Below are positions 11,473 through 21,349 of a stretch of DNA of 64,000 bases, one piece after another. The stretch is from positions 1,736,001 through 1,800,000 of the forward strand of contig CAVRQM010000001.1 in NCBI GenBank assembly GCA_963723455.1, read 5' to 3'. Each line of letters opens with the position of its first letter. The stretch's first letter is position 1. The position numbers and the translations under genes are program-made. Source of the stretch: CAVRQM01 sp963723455. Lineage in GTDB: Bacteria; Pseudomonadota; Alphaproteobacteria; Acetobacterales; Acetobacteraceae. The notes beneath the pieces are model-generated. The model saw nothing but the letters and a program-made list of their open reading frames with translations, did no database searches and was not told the origin of the DNA.

Positions 11473-11537
11473 GATGCCTCGCGCGTGCTTCAGGGCGCTG
11501 CAACGGGCGGCGGTGCCGGAAGTTCTTGGCGGCCGGG

Positions 11538-13083
11538 CTACTCCGCCCCCATCCGCGTCTCCTCGACGAATTGCTCCATCGCGTCGTCGATCGCTCGTCC
11601 GCGCCGTCCCGCCGGCCCATGCACGTACAGCGATTTCGAGTCCACGGGTCCGCCCGCCATCCCCGGCGGCGGCGACATCGCATAGCGGACTTCGCGCGCA
11701 TGGTCGGCCAGTTGCAGCCTCGGGTCGAACACCGAGTTGAACCGCCACAGCATGCGCAGGAAGTTGGTCTGCCCGCGCAGCAGCAGCCGCCCGGCCTGCG
11801 TCGCCGCGCCGCGCAGCCCGGCCCAGCCGAGGTGCTTGCGGTTCAGCACCTGCTGCGTGCGCACCAGCTCGGCGTAGAACTGCGCCAGCGTGAGGCGGGT
11901 CGGCAGCACGGCGTGCTGGATGTCGTACAGCCGGTAGTCCAGGCTGGTCAGCCGGCGCTGCTCGCGCTGCCAGATCTCGGTGCCCGGATAGGGCGTGTTG
12001 ACGCTGATGTTGACGATCTCCGGGATCTCCAGGCACCAGTTGCGGATGGTTTGGAACCGCTCCCGGTCCCAGTCGGGATCGGCGATCAGGTTCACCGCCA
12101 CGGTGATGCCCAGCGTGCGGGCGAACTCCAGCGCCTCGAAGTTCTTGTCCAGGTTGATGCGTTTGCGGAACGCCTTGAGGCCGGCCTCGTCGATCGCCTC
12201 CAGCCCGATGAACATGTATTCCAGCCCGAGCCGCCGCCAGAGGCGGAACACCTCCTTGTTGCGCAGCAGCACGTCGCCGCGCGTCTCCAGATAGTATTTC
12301 TTGCGGATGCCGCGGCGCTGCACCGCCTCGCCGATCGCCGTGCCGTGTTCGGCGTGGACGAAGGCCACGTCATCGACGATGAACACGCCGGGCTCGCGGA
12401 TCGCCGCCAGCTCGTCGGCGATCACCTCGGGACTGGCGGTGCGGTAGCTGCGTCCGTAGAACGTCCAGGCGCTGCAGAACGTGCAGTCCCAGGGGCAGCC
12501 GCGCGCGAACTCGATCGAGGCGCAGGGATCCAGCGTGCCGATGAAATACTTGCGGCGATGCGCCAGCAGGTCGCGCGCCGGGCGGATGCGGTCCAGGCTG
12601 TCCACGAAGCGCGGCGGCGGCCCGTGGCCGGCCGCGGTGACCGCGCCCGGTACCGCCAGCAGGTGGCCGCCGCCGGCCGAAGCGGCGTCCAGCAGTTGCA
12701 CGACCGACGCCTCGCCCTCGCCCTTCAGCACGCAATCGACCGCGCCTTCGGCATGGGCCAGCAGGTCGGCGGCGGTGAACGAGGCGCTGTGGCCGCCGAC
12801 GAACACGAAGCAGCCCGGCAGCGTGGCTTTGATGGATTTCGCGAGGTCAAGGATTTCCGGGATGTTGGCCAGGTAGTTGCCGGAAAAGCAGATGGCGTCC
12901 GGCCGCCATGCGCGGATCAGGGTATCCAGGTCCCGATGCGTCTGCACCTGCAGGTCGATCAGCCGGTACTGCATGACCGGCGCCGCGCGCCGCCGCGGCG
13001 ATCATTTCCAGCCCGAGCGGCTCCAGGCGCAGGAACACCCGCGTGTACATCAGGCCGCTGGGATGCACCGCGAGCAGCTTCAT
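11538..13083 (-). CDS. hpnR: Hopanoid C-3 methylase HpnR (B12-binding radical SAM), frameshifted near the N-terminus
   Basis: Methylates ring A of hopanoid lipids at C-3. A cobalamin-binding domain is at the N-terminus (MKLLAVHPSGLMYTRVFLRL, then ICFSGNYLANIPEILDLAKS, FVFVGGHSASF). The radical SAM domain has the iron-sulfur motif CPWDCTFC inside FARGCPWDCTFCSAWTFYGR. Family-specific strings are DPCASIEFARG, YYLETRGDVLLRNKEVF, NTPYPGTEIW, YDIQHAVLPTRLTLAQFY and GQTNFLRMLWRFN. ATG 13083 opens the frame; one extra C in GTACC near 12966 shifts between GAGHAV and RLIDLQVQTH. Corrected length is about 514 aa, as expected. HpnR is known mainly from Acetobacteraceae and methanotrophs, which supports the taxonomic call. 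Confidence 0.87.
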
Positions 13084-13219
13084 CGGATCGCCTTGCGGAT
13101 GAAACGATGCAGGCAGCCTGACGACGGCCCGTCCGCCCGTCCAGGGCGCGCGAGGCAGGCTCATCGCGCCGTGATGCGCGTCGCGCGGTCGTGACCCGGG
13201 CCGGCGGCGGCGGCGGCGC

Positions 13220-14059
13220 TTACGCCAGCACGCGGTGCTCCGCCACCGGCATGTCGCGCCGCACCCGCGCGGTCAGCGCCGGGTCGATGCGGGCGGTCGC
13301 CCAGCCCGGACCGTCCGAGGCGCGCGCCACCACGCCGCCCCAGGCATCGCAGACCAGCGAATGACCATAGGTGTGGCGCGCGCCGCCGCCGCCATCGACA
13401 TGCCGCCCGTAGGTCGCCGCCGCGGCGAACCAGCATTGCGTCTCGATCGCCCGAGCGCGGATCAGCGTCTCCCAGTGGTCCTTGCCGGTCAGCAGGGTAA
13501 AGGCCGCGGGCAGCATCACCAGGTCCGCCCCGGCGTTGCGCAGCGCGCGGAACAGCTCAGGGAAGCGGATATCGTAGCAGATCGCCAGCCCGATCTTCAG
13601 CCCGCCGACCTCGCAGGTGACGATGTCGCGGCCGGGCGCATAGGTCGCGCTCTCGCGGTAGCCGGCGCCGTCGGGGGTGGTGATGTCGAACAGGTGTATC
13701 TTGCGGTAGCGCGCGATCTCGGTCCCGTCCGGGTCGAAGAAGATCGTGGTGTTGAACAGCCGCCCGTCGCCGGCCCGCTCGCCGATCGAGCCCCCATGCA
13801 CGTGCAGCCGATGCGTTCGCGCCATGTCGCGGAGGAACTCGTAGGCGTCGCCGCCCGGCGCGTTCGACCCGGGCGGCGGCAGATCCTCCGCGGCGGCGAA
13901 CTTGGCCGCGCGGTCGCCGCCGAGGCAGCTCCAGACTTCCGGCAGCGAGACGAGATCCGGCCGGTCGGCCCCGATCGCGGAACGCAGCAGCCCGCGCGCC
14001 TGCGCGATGTTGGCCGCCTTGTCGTGGCCCGGCTCCATCTGGATGACGCTCACCCGCAT
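13220..14059 (-). CDS. Carbon-nitrogen hydrolase (Nit/deaminated-glutathione amidase-like)
   Basis: A 279-aa cytoplasmic amidase of the nitrilase superfamily. The catalytic triad is visible: Glu41 in LVSLPEVWS, Lys120 in YRKIHLFDI and Cys161 in LAICYDIRFPELFRAL. The string HLFDITTPDGAGYRESATY resembles Nit1/NitC proteins that hydrolyse deaminated glutathione, the best guess for its role, but substrate cannot be fixed from sequence. Starts at ATG 14059 (MRVSVIQMEPG, a standard family start). Upstream of hpnR on the same strand with a gap of about 136 bp. Confidence 0.85.
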   Translation of the reverse strand: MRVSVIQMEPGHDKAANIAQARGLLRSAIGADRPDLVSLPEVWSCLGGDRAAKFAAAEDLPPPGSNAPGGDAYEFLRDMARTHRLHVHGGSIGERAGDGRLFNTTIFFDPDGTEIARYRKIHLFDITTPDGAGYRESATYAPGRDIVTCEVGGLKIGLAICYDIRFPELFRALRNAGADLVMLPAAFTLLTGKDHWETLIRARAIETQCWFAAAATYGRHVDGGGGARHTYGHSLVCDAWGGVVARASDGPGWATARIDPALTARVRRDMPVAEHRVLA

Positions 14060-14128
14060 CCCAGTCCCCCATTGCCTTGACAGGCGGCGATGCTAGCAGC
14101 CGGCCGGCGGCGGCACCAACCGGGCGGG

Positions 14129-14587
14129 CTATTGCGGCCCGAATCGCGGCTCGGCGCGCTGCGGCCGGCTGTCCGGCCGGGGCGCGCGAGAGGCGGACGG
14201 GGCGGCTTGCGGCACCAGCCGGGCACGCTCCGGCTCGTATTCCGGGTGATCGGGGTAGCGCGTCACCGGCGGGATCGGCGGGCGCGATGGCGCGCGCTCG
14301 CCGGTTGCGCGGTCATGGATGGCGCGTTCATTGTTGGCTCGTTCACTGGCCGGCAGATCCTCGCCGATCGCCGCCGGAAGCCGCAGGCTGAGCGTGCGGA
14401 TCTCGCCCTGGATCTCGTCCAGCCGCGCCTCGATCACCTCCAGCCGTCCTTTCAGCCCAAACACCCCGAACGGCACCAGCAGCGCGAGCAGCGCGTAGAT
14501 CAGGCAGGGGATGAGCAGCAGCGCCGGCACCCACCAGGGCAGCCAGTCAGGCAGCGGCACGGTGGCGATCGCGAACGGCAGGGTCAT
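14129..14587 (-). CDS. Small membrane-anchored protein, unknown function
   Basis: A 152-aa protein I do not recognise. N-terminal MTLPFAIATVPLPDWLPWW is followed by one hydrophobic helix (VPALLLIPCLIYALLALLV), a short amphipathic stretch that may form a coiled coil (LKGRLEVIEARLDEIQGEIR) and a charged, Pro/Arg-rich tail. The arrangement suggests an inner-membrane anchor with a cytoplasmic helical domain. It is on the same strand as the amidase, separated by about 70 bp. Confidence 0.6.
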   Translation of the reverse strand: MTLPFAIATVPLPDWLPWWVPALLLIPCLIYALLALLVPFGVFGLKGRLEVIEARLDEIQGEIRTLSLRLPAAIGEDLPASERANNERAIHDRATGERAPSRPPIPPVTRYPDHPEYEPERARLVPQAAPSASRAPRPDSRPQRAEPRFGPQ

Positions 14588-14705
14588 GCCCGACCCTAGC
14601 AGCCGGGCGGCCGGTCGGCATAGCCGACGCGGCCGGCGCGCGGGGGTGGATTCCCGCCGCCGCCCGTGTCACCTCTGCCGCCTGATCGCCGGGAGGATTG
14701 CCGCC

Positions 14706-15833
14706 ATGCTGCTGCTGATTCCGGGGCCTGTCGCGACCCGCCCGGAAGTCAGGGCCGCGATGGCTCAGGACATCGCGCCCTGGGACGCCGAGTTCCGTGC
14801 GCTGTGCGCGACGGTGCGGCGGAAGCTGCTGGCGCTGGCCGGGGTCGATGCGCAGACGCACATGACGCTGCCGCTGCAGGGCTGCGGCCATTTCGCCACC
14901 GAGGCGGCGATCCGCACGCTGCTGCCGCAGGACCGCGGCCGGCTGCTGGTGCCGCTGACCGGGGCCTATGCCAGCCGCATGGCGCGGCTGGCGCGCGAGG
15001 CCGGGCGGCAGGTCGTGGAGCTGCCGATCGCGCAGTCCGCGCCGGTCGATCCGGCCGCCGTGGCCGCGGCGCTGGCGGCCGATCCGGCGATCACCCATGT
15101 CGGGCTGGTCTATAGCGAGACCAGCACCGGGGTCGTCCACGATGCGGCGTCGGTCGGCCGCGTGGTGCGCGAGGCCGGGCGGGCGATGATTCTCGATGCC
15201 GTCTCGGCGTTCGGCGCGCTGCCGCTGGCGCTGGCCGCGCAACCGGAAATCCAGGCGGCAGTGTTCACCTCGAACAAGTGCCTGGAAGGCATGCCCGGCC
15301 TGTCCTTCACGATCGCCCGCTGCGATGCGCTGGAAGCGGCGCAGCCGGCCGGCAGCTGGAGCTTCGATCTGGGCGACATCTATCGGCACAGCGCCGGGCA
15401 CGGCCAGGGGTCATTCCGCTTCACGCCGCCGGCTCAGGTGCTGGCGGCGTTCGACGTGGCGCTGGATCTGCATCGCGACGAGGGCGGCCAGCCGGCGCGG
15501 CTGGCGCGCTACACCGAAAACGCCACGGCGCTGCACCACGGCATGCAGCGGATCGGCCTGCAGCCCAATTTGCCGCGTGCGGTGCAGGGACCGATCGTGC
15601 TGAATGTCTGCGCACCGGACGACGCGGCCTGGGCGCTGCTGCCGTTCGTCGAGGCGCTGAAGCAGGAGGGCTACCTCATCAGCAACTTCTTCGACACTCC
15701 GAACCCGACGTTCCGCGTCGGCTGCATCGGGCAGGTGACGCCGGACGACATGCGCCGCTTCACCGAGGCGGTCGATCGAGTGCTGACCCGGCTGGGCGTG
15801 CGCGGGCGTGCGCCGGCCCGGCAGGCGGCCTGA
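14706..15833 (+). CDS. phnW: Class V aminotransferase, 2-aminoethylphosphonate--pyruvate transaminase-like
   Basis: PLP enzyme of 375 aa. It begins MLLLIPGPVATRPEVRAAM at ATG 14706, the standard start for PhnW-type enzymes. Family motifs are LPLQGCGHFATEAAIRTLL, VGLVYSETSTGV, ILDAVSAFGALPL and the PLP-lysine region FTSNKCLEGMPGLSF. FDTPNPTFRVGCIG near the C-terminus also matches. In PhnW enzymes the reaction turns 2-aminoethylphosphonate and pyruvate into phosphonoacetaldehyde and alanine. No other phosphonate gene is nearby, and related class V enzymes act on serine or alanine with glyoxylate, so substrate is only probable. Stops 3 bp before fhs. Confidence 0.75.
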   Translation: MLLLIPGPVATRPEVRAAMAQDIAPWDAEFRALCATVRRKLLALAGVDAQTHMTLPLQGCGHFATEAAIRTLLPQDRGRLLVPLTGAYASRMARLAREAGRQVVELPIAQSAPVDPAAVAAALAADPAITHVGLVYSETSTGVVHDAASVGRVVREAGRAMILDAVSAFGALPLALAAQPEIQAAVFTSNKCLEGMPGLSFTIARCDALEAAQPAGSWSFDLGDIYRHSAGHGQGSFRFTPPAQVLAAFDVALDLHRDEGGQPARLARYTENATALHHGMQRIGLQPNLPRAVQGPIVLNVCAPDDAAWALLPFVEALKQEGYLISNFFDTPNPTFRVGCIGQVTPDDMRRFTEAVDRVLTRLGVRGRAPARQAA

Positions 15834-15836
15834 GCG

Positions 15837-17505
15837 ATGGTGTCCGACCTGGCGCTGGCGCGGGCGACGACGCTGCGGCCGATCCAGGCGGTCGCCGACC
15901 GCCTGGGCATCCCCTCCGCCGCGGTGCTGCCCTATGGCCGGCACAAGGCGAAGATCGACCACGCGTTCCTGCGCGACGCCGCCGCCAGCGGCCGGCGCGG
16001 GGCGTTGGTGCTGGTCACCGGGATCACGCCGACGCCGGCCGGCGAGGGCAAGACCACGACGACGATCGGCCTGACCGACGCGCTGAACGCGGCCGGACGG
16101 CGCGCGGTGGCCTGCCTGCGCGAGCCGAGCATGGGGCCGTGCTTCGGCATGAAGGGCGGCGCGACCGGCGGCGGGCGGGCGCAGGTGGCGCCGATGGACG
16201 AGATCAACCTGCATTTCACCGGCGACTTCCACGCCATCACCGCGGCGCACGCGCTGTTGTCGGCGATGCTGGACAACCACCTGCATTGGGGCAACGCGCT
16301 GGACCTGGACCCGCGCCGCGTCGCCTGGCGGCGGGCGGTGGACATGAACGACCGCGCGCTGCGCAGCATCGCGGCCGGCCTGGGCGGCGGCGGCAACGGC
16401 CCGGCGCGCGAGGACGGGTTCGACATCACCGTGGCGTCCGAGGTGATGGCGGCGCTGTGCCTGGCCGCCGACCTGCCCGACCTGCAGCAGCGGCTGGACC
16501 GCATCATCATCGGGCGCGCGCGCGACGGCCGCATCGTCACCGCCTGCGACCTGAAGGCCAGTGGCGCCATGGCCGCCCTGCTGCGCGACGCGATGATGCC
16601 GAACCTGGTGCAGACGCTGGAGGGGTCGCCGGCGCTGGTGCATGGCGGCCCGTTCGCCAACATCGCGCATGGCTGCAGCTCGGTGGCCGGCACCCGCCTG
16701 GGGCTGGCCACCGCCGACGTCGTGGTGACCGAGGCCGGGTTCGGCGCCGATCTCGGCGGCGAGAAGTTCTGCGACATCAAGTGCCGCGTCGCCGGCCTGT
16801 CGCCGGCCTGCGCGGTGGTGGTGGCGACCGTGCGGGCGCTGAAGATGCATGGCGGCGTGACGCGCGAGGCGCTGTCCCGCGCGGACCCGGCGGCGGTCAG
16901 CCGCGGGCTGCCGAACCTGCGGCGGCACGTCGAGAACATGGGCAAGTTCGGTCTGCCGGTGGTGGTCGCGCTGAACCTGTTTTCCAGTGACGACCCGGCC
17001 GAGATCGACGCCGTCGCCGCCGGGCTTGCGGCGACGCGCGTGGTGCCCTGCACACACTGGGCCGCCGGCGCCGCCGGGGCCGGCGACCTCGCCGCTGCGG
17101 TGCTGGCGCTGATCGCCGAGGGCGGCGCGCGGTTCCGCACCTTGTACCGAGGACGCACTCCCGCTGGCCGGCAAGATCGAGCGGATCGCGACGGACATCT
17201 ATCGCGGCGCCGGGGTGGCGATCGCGTCGCAGGCGCAGCGCAAGCTGGATGGCTATGCCCGCGACGGGTTCGGGGAGCTGCCCGTCTGCATCGCCAAGAC
17301 GCCATACAGCTTCAGCGCCGATCCGCGCGCCGGGGAAATGCCGGAGGGGCATGTGCTGCCGATCCGCGACGTGCGGCTGGCCGCCGGCGCGGGGTTCGTG
17401 GTGGCGCTGGCGGGCGACGTGATGACCATGCCCGGCCTGCCGCGCCGGCCGGCCGCCGAGGCGATCGGCCTGGGGTCGGACGGAGAGATCGTCGGGCTGG
17501 ACTGA
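15837..17505 (+). CDS. fhs: Formate--tetrahydrofolate ligase, one frameshift
   Basis: ATP-dependent synthesis of 10-formyl-THF from formate and THF; C1 supply. Motifs: GYGRHKAKID-like PYGRHKAKIDHAFL, the ATP loop TPTPAGEGKTTTTIGLTDAL, REPSMGPCFGMKGGATGGG, NLHFTGDFHAITAAHALL, DNHLHWGNALDLDPR, EAGFGADLGGEKFCDIKCR, NLRRHVENM and, after the break, CIAKTPYSFSADP and GDVMTMPGLPRRPAAE. One extra C at about 17148 (in TTGTACC) moves the last 115 or so codons into the next frame. Corrected length is about 555 aa, normal. Three bases separate its ATG from the phnW-like stop, so both are translationally linked. Confidence 0.93.
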
Positions 17506-17513
17506 CCGCCGCC

Positions 17514-17687
17514 TCAGCACTCCCGGTCGCGCGGCAGCAAATCCAGCAGGCTGGCGGGCAGTTGCTCGTCCAGCACGGCGGCGTATCGGTCCGCCAGGCC
17601 GCGCCGCAGCCAGGCCTCGACGCCCAGACGCGTTGCGGCCTCCTCAGCCCGGTCGCGCGGATCGGTGCGCAAATTACTCGGCATCAT
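17514..17687 (-). CDS. Small 57-aa protein, possibly NepR-like anti-sigma factor
   Basis: Starts with two tandem ATG codons (MMPSNLRTDPRDRAEEAATR) and ends LLDLLPRDREC. The stretch AWLRRGLADRYAAVLDEQLP followed by ASLLDLL resembles the amphipathic helix pattern of NepR (LR...Y..vl.EPvP...LdLL), the anti-sigma factor of the alphaproteobacterial general stress response. No EcfG sigma factor, PhyR or histidine kinase is adjacent, which weakens the idea. It may also simply be an unrelated small protein. Convergent with fhs. Confidence 0.4.
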   Translation of the reverse strand: MMPSNLRTDPRDRAEEAATRLGVEAWLRRGLADRYAAVLDEQLPASLLDLLPRDREC

Positions 17688-17906
17688 GGCTTTTCAATGA
17701 ACCGGGCCGGCGTCGGTTGCATCGCACAACGAAGGCTCACGGAACCGTCAGGCGTTTCCCGTCGCAGGCTGGCAGGCGGCGTCGCCGGAAGCGAGATTGA
17801 TCGTCAATTCACTTCCTGTTGACTCTGGACGGAAACGCCCGCGAAGATCGCAACTGCGGCGCGCTGCGCCTCGGCTGCTCCCTTCTCGTCGAAAAGGCAT
17901 ACCTGG

Positions 17907-19493
17907 ATGAGCGAGTTCGAGTTCCTGAAGCAGCAGCACAACACGGGGCGCATTTCCCGACGCGAACTGCTCGGCCGCGCCGCGGCCGCCGGCGCGACCG
18001 CCGCGGTGCTCGGCACGATCGTCGATAGCGTCGAGGCGCATGCCGCCGGGACGCCGCGCCAGGGCGGCACGCTGCGGCTGGGCCTGGGCGGCGGCAGCAC
18101 CACGGACAGCGTCAATCCGACCACCTGGACCGACAGCGTCATGGTCGATGTCGGCGCCGGATATTACAACGCGCTGGTCGAGGCGTCGCCGGACAACCAG
18201 CCGCTGCCGGAACTGGCGGCCAGCTGGGAGGCCAAGCCCGGTGCGGTGGAGTGGGTGTTCAACCTGCAAAAAGGCGTGCAGTTCCACAACGGCAAGACGT
18301 TCGATGCCGATGACGCGATCTACTCGATCAACCTGCATCGCGGGCAGACCAAATCCGGCGCGGCGGCGCTGTATAAGGAGATCGCCGACGTCAAGAAGCT
18401 GACGTCGAACCAGATCCTGATCACGCTGGTCTCGGGCGACGCAGATTTTCCGACCGTGCTGACCGATTACCACTCCAAGGTGGTGCCGAACGGCTGGACC
18501 GACTGGTCCAAGGCGATGGGCACCGGCGGCTATACGCAGGAGCAGTACGATCCGGGCGTGCGCGCCACCGGCAAAAAGTTCGCGAATTACTGGCGCCACG
18601 ACCGCGCGCATTTCGACGGCTTCGACGTCACCGTCATCAACGACGACAACGCCCGCATGAGCGCGATGATCTCGGGCCAGGTGGACGGCATCAACCGCGT
18701 CGATCCGAAAAGCGCCAACCTGCTCAAGCGCAACAAGCGGCTGGAGCTGGTGGTGGCGCATGGCGGCTGGCACACGCTTCTGTCCATGATGCAGGACCGC
18801 TCGCCGTTCGACAACGCGGACCTGCGCCATGCGATGCAATACGCGGTGGATCGGACGCAGCTCGTCAAGACGCTGTTCAGCGGCTACGGCGCGGTCGGCA
18901 ACGACCAGCCGATTCCGAAAAGCGACGCCTTCTGCAACAACGACCTGAAGCAGTTCGCCTATGACCCGGACAAGGCGAAGTTCCACCTGAAAAAGTCGGG
19001 CTTCACCGGCACCGTGGTCATCGACGCCTCCGACGCCGCGTTCAATGGCGCGGTGGACATGGCGACGCTGATCCAGGCGAGCGCCGCCAAGGCCGGCATC
19101 AAGGTCGAGGTGAAGAAGGACCCGGCCGACGGCTTCTGGGACAATGTCTGGCTGAAGCAGGATTGCGTGACCAGCTATTGGGCGGGCCGCACCGCGGCGA
19201 CCCAGATGCTCAGCGTCGCCTACGCATCGGACGCGGTGTGGAACGAGAGTCACTACAAGAACCCGAAGTTCGATTCGCTGCTGGCGCAGGCCAAGGCCGA
19301 GCTGGACACGGCCAAGCGCAAGGCGATGGTGTACGAGTGCCAAGCCATGCTGCACGAATCGCCGGCGACGCTGATCCCGGCGTTCCGCGACTGGGTGGAC
19401 GCCCACAGCACCAAGGTCGCCGGCCACACGCCGCACACGCTGTTCGACATGGACGGCGGCTATATCGTGGACAAGGCCTGGTTCAAGGCGTGA
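17907..19493 (+). CDS. Peptide/nickel-type ABC transporter substrate-binding protein (SBP family 5)
   Basis: Periplasmic binding protein of 528 aa. A Tat-type signal is seen: SRRELLGRAAAAGATAAVLG (residues about 17-36). The mature part has GGTLRLGLGGGSTTDSVNPT, LPELAASWEAKPGAVEWVFN, LQKGVQFHNGKTFDADDAIY, LRHAMQYAVDRTQLVKTLF and AFNGAVDMATLIQASAAKAG, typical of DppA/OppA proteins. First gene of an importer operon with two permeases and a fused ATPase. The ligand is not predictable; di- or oligopeptides are the usual guess. ATG 17907 lies 413 bp after fhs, with the small minus-strand ORF and roughly 220 bp of likely promoter region between. Confidence 0.9.
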   Translation: MSEFEFLKQQHNTGRISRRELLGRAAAAGATAAVLGTIVDSVEAHAAGTPRQGGTLRLGLGGGSTTDSVNPTTWTDSVMVDVGAGYYNALVEASPDNQPLPELAASWEAKPGAVEWVFNLQKGVQFHNGKTFDADDAIYSINLHRGQTKSGAAALYKEIADVKKLTSNQILITLVSGDADFPTVLTDYHSKVVPNGWTDWSKAMGTGGYTQEQYDPGVRATGKKFANYWRHDRAHFDGFDVTVINDDNARMSAMISGQVDGINRVDPKSANLLKRNKRLELVVAHGGWHTLLSMMQDRSPFDNADLRHAMQYAVDRTQLVKTLFSGYGAVGNDQPIPKSDAFCNNDLKQFAYDPDKAKFHLKKSGFTGTVVIDASDAAFNGAVDMATLIQASAAKAGIKVEVKKDPADGFWDNVWLKQDCVTSYWAGRTAATQMLSVAYASDAVWNESHYKNPKFDSLLAQAKAELDTAKRKAMVYECQAMLHESPATLIPAFRDWVDAHSTKVAGHTPHTLFDMDGGYIVDKAWFKA

Positions 19494-19514
19494 TCGAGTG
19501 ATCGGGATCCCGGC

Positions 19515-20462
19515 ATGCTCAGGATAATCGCGCAACGGCTGGGCCTCGGGATCCTGACGCTGCTGGCAGCGTCGGTGCTCATCTTCGCGGGCACCGAGGT
19601 CCTGCCGGGCGACGTGGCGACCGCCATCCTGCAGAACTCGGCGACGCCGGAGAACGTGGCCGAGCTGCGCCACGAACTCGGGCTCGATCGGCCGGCGCCG
19701 GTGCGCTATGTCGAGTGGCTGGGTCGCGCCGTGCAGGGCGACATGGGGCGCAGCCTCGCCAATCACCGCGACGTGGTCGAGGAACTGACGCCGCGGCTGA
19801 AGAACACCATGTTCCTGGCGGTCTATGCGGCCCTGGTCGCGGTGCCGCTCGCGGTGGCGCTGGGCATCGCGGCGGCGATCTGGCGTGGCGGGATATACGA
19901 CCGGGTGGTGAACTTCGTTACCCTGCTGGCGATCTCGTTTCCCGAATACCTGGTCGGCTACCTGCTGGTGAAGTACCTGTCGATCCGGCTCGGCTGGTTT
20001 CCGAGCATGGCCAATGTCAGCCCCGATACGACCTTCCTGGGTCGGCTGGATTTGACGTTCCTGCCGATGCTGACGCTGGTGCTGGTGGTGATGGCGCACA
20101 TGATGCGCATGACGCGGGCCAGCGTGCTGCAGGTGATGTCCAGCCCGTATATCGAGATGGCATTCCTGAAGGGCCTGCCGAAATGGCGCGTGGTGGTGCG
20201 GCACGCTTTCCCCAATGCGCTGGCGCCGATCATTAACGTGATCGCCCTTGATCTCGCCTATCTGATCGTCGGCGTGGTGGTGGTGGAGGTCGTGTTCGTC
20301 TATCCCGGGCTGGGGCAGCTCATGGTGGATGCGGTGTCCAAGCACGACGTGCCGGTGGTGCAGGCTTGCGGCCTGATCTTTGCGACCGCCTTCATCATGC
20401 TCAACATGACCGCGGACATCTTCGCGATCCTGAGCAACCCGCGCCTGCGCAGGCCGCGATGA
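19515..20462 (+). CDS. Dpp/Opp-type ABC transporter permease (DppB-like)
   Basis: A 315-aa inner-membrane permease. The first helix LGLGILTLLAASVLIFAG is followed by the family N-terminal motif LPGDVATAIL and HELGLDRPAPVRYVEWLG. Six membrane segments are visible, and the ATPase-coupling EAA-like loop lies in MAFLKGLPKWRVVVRHAFPN. C-terminal VVEVVFVYPGLGQLMVDAV is typical of DppB. Its stop overlaps the next start (ATGA at 20459-20462). Confidence 0.9.
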   Translation: MLRIIAQRLGLGILTLLAASVLIFAGTEVLPGDVATAILQNSATPENVAELRHELGLDRPAPVRYVEWLGRAVQGDMGRSLANHRDVVEELTPRLKNTMFLAVYAALVAVPLAVALGIAAAIWRGGIYDRVVNFVTLLAISFPEYLVGYLLVKYLSIRLGWFPSMANVSPDTTFLGRLDLTFLPMLTLVLVVMAHMMRMTRASVLQVMSSPYIEMAFLKGLPKWRVVVRHAFPNALAPIINVIALDLAYLIVGVVVVEVVFVYPGLGQLMVDAVSKHDVPVVQACGLIFATAFIMLNMTADIFAILSNPRLRRPR

Positions 20463-21349
20463 GCGTCACCGCGCCCGCCCCGCTGCCCGTCAAGTCGGCG
20501 CGCGGCATCCGCCTGCCGCGGGCTCGTCTGTTCGGGCATCTGCTGCCGGCCACCGCGGCGCTCGGGCTGGCCATCATTGCCATCAACATCATCGGGGCGA
20601 TCGGCGCGCCGTGGATCGCGCCGTTCGATCCCTATGCGATCGTCGGCGACGCCTGGGCCGACGCCAGTTCGGTCAACTGGCTGGGCCTGGACAATCTGGG
20701 CCGCGACCTGTTCAGCCGGCTGCTGTACGGCGCGCGCATGTCGATCGGCCTGTCGCTGGTCATCACCTGCCTGTCGTTCTCGATCGGCATCACGCTGGGC
20801 TTCACCGCGGCGATCAGCCGCGGCTGGGTGGACACCGCGCTGTCCCGGCTGGTCGATTTGATCCTGTCGATGCCGACGCTGATCTTCGCCTTCGTCGTGT
20901 TGTCGGTGCTGGGCACCAGCATCCCGGTGCTGATCGTCACCATCGCCCTGCTGGACAGCGTCAAGGTGTTCCGCCTCGCCCGTGCGCTGGCCATGAACAT
21001 CGGCGCGCTGGAATACGTGGAGGTCGCGCGGGTGCGCGGCGAGGGGCTGTGGTGGGTGATTCGCCGCGAGATCCTGCCGAATGCCATGGCGCCGCTGATC
21101 GCCGAGTTCGGCATGCGGTTCAGCTTCACCTTCCTGTTCATCGCCGCGCTGTCGTTCCTGGGGCTGGGCATCCAGCCGCCCCTGGCCGACTGGGGCAGCA
21201 TGGTCCGCGACTACCGCGACGTCATCAACCTCGACCTGCCGGCGCCGCTGTATCCGGCGGGCGCCATCGCGCTGCTGACCATCGGGGTCAACTTCGTGGT
21301 CGATTGGATGCTGTCGATACACAGCCACGCGCATGGGGAGGGAGCATGA
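20459..21349 (+). CDS. Dpp/Opp-type ABC transporter permease (DppC-like)
   Basis: A 296-aa second permease of the importer. It has the DppC hallmark IAPFDPYAIVGD, LGLDNLGRDLFSRLLYGARM, a coupling loop YVEVARVRGEGLWWVIRREI and FLGLGIQPPLADWGSMV. ATG 20459 overlaps the upstream stop, and its own stop overlaps the ATPase start (ATGA at 21346-21349), so the three membrane and ATPase genes are translationally coupled. Confidence 0.9.
   Translation: MSVTAPAPLPVKSARGIRLPRARLFGHLLPATAALGLAIIAINIIGAIGAPWIAPFDPYAIVGDAWADASSVNWLGLDNLGRDLFSRLLYGARMSIGLSLVITCLSFSIGITLGFTAAISRGWVDTALSRLVDLILSMPTLIFAFVVLSVLGTSIPVLIVTIALLDSVKVFRLARALAMNIGALEYVEVARVRGEGLWWVIRREILPNAMAPLIAEFGMRFSFTFLFIAALSFLGLGIQPPLADWGSMVRDYRDVINLDLPAPLYPAGAIALLTIGVNFVVDWMLSIHSHAHGEGA

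Noticed and set aside
17748..20345. Very long minus-strand frame opposite the peptide-binding protein and permease genes
   Set aside because: His/Arg/Gln-rich antisense translation with no recognisable domain; the plus strand encodes clear ABC components.
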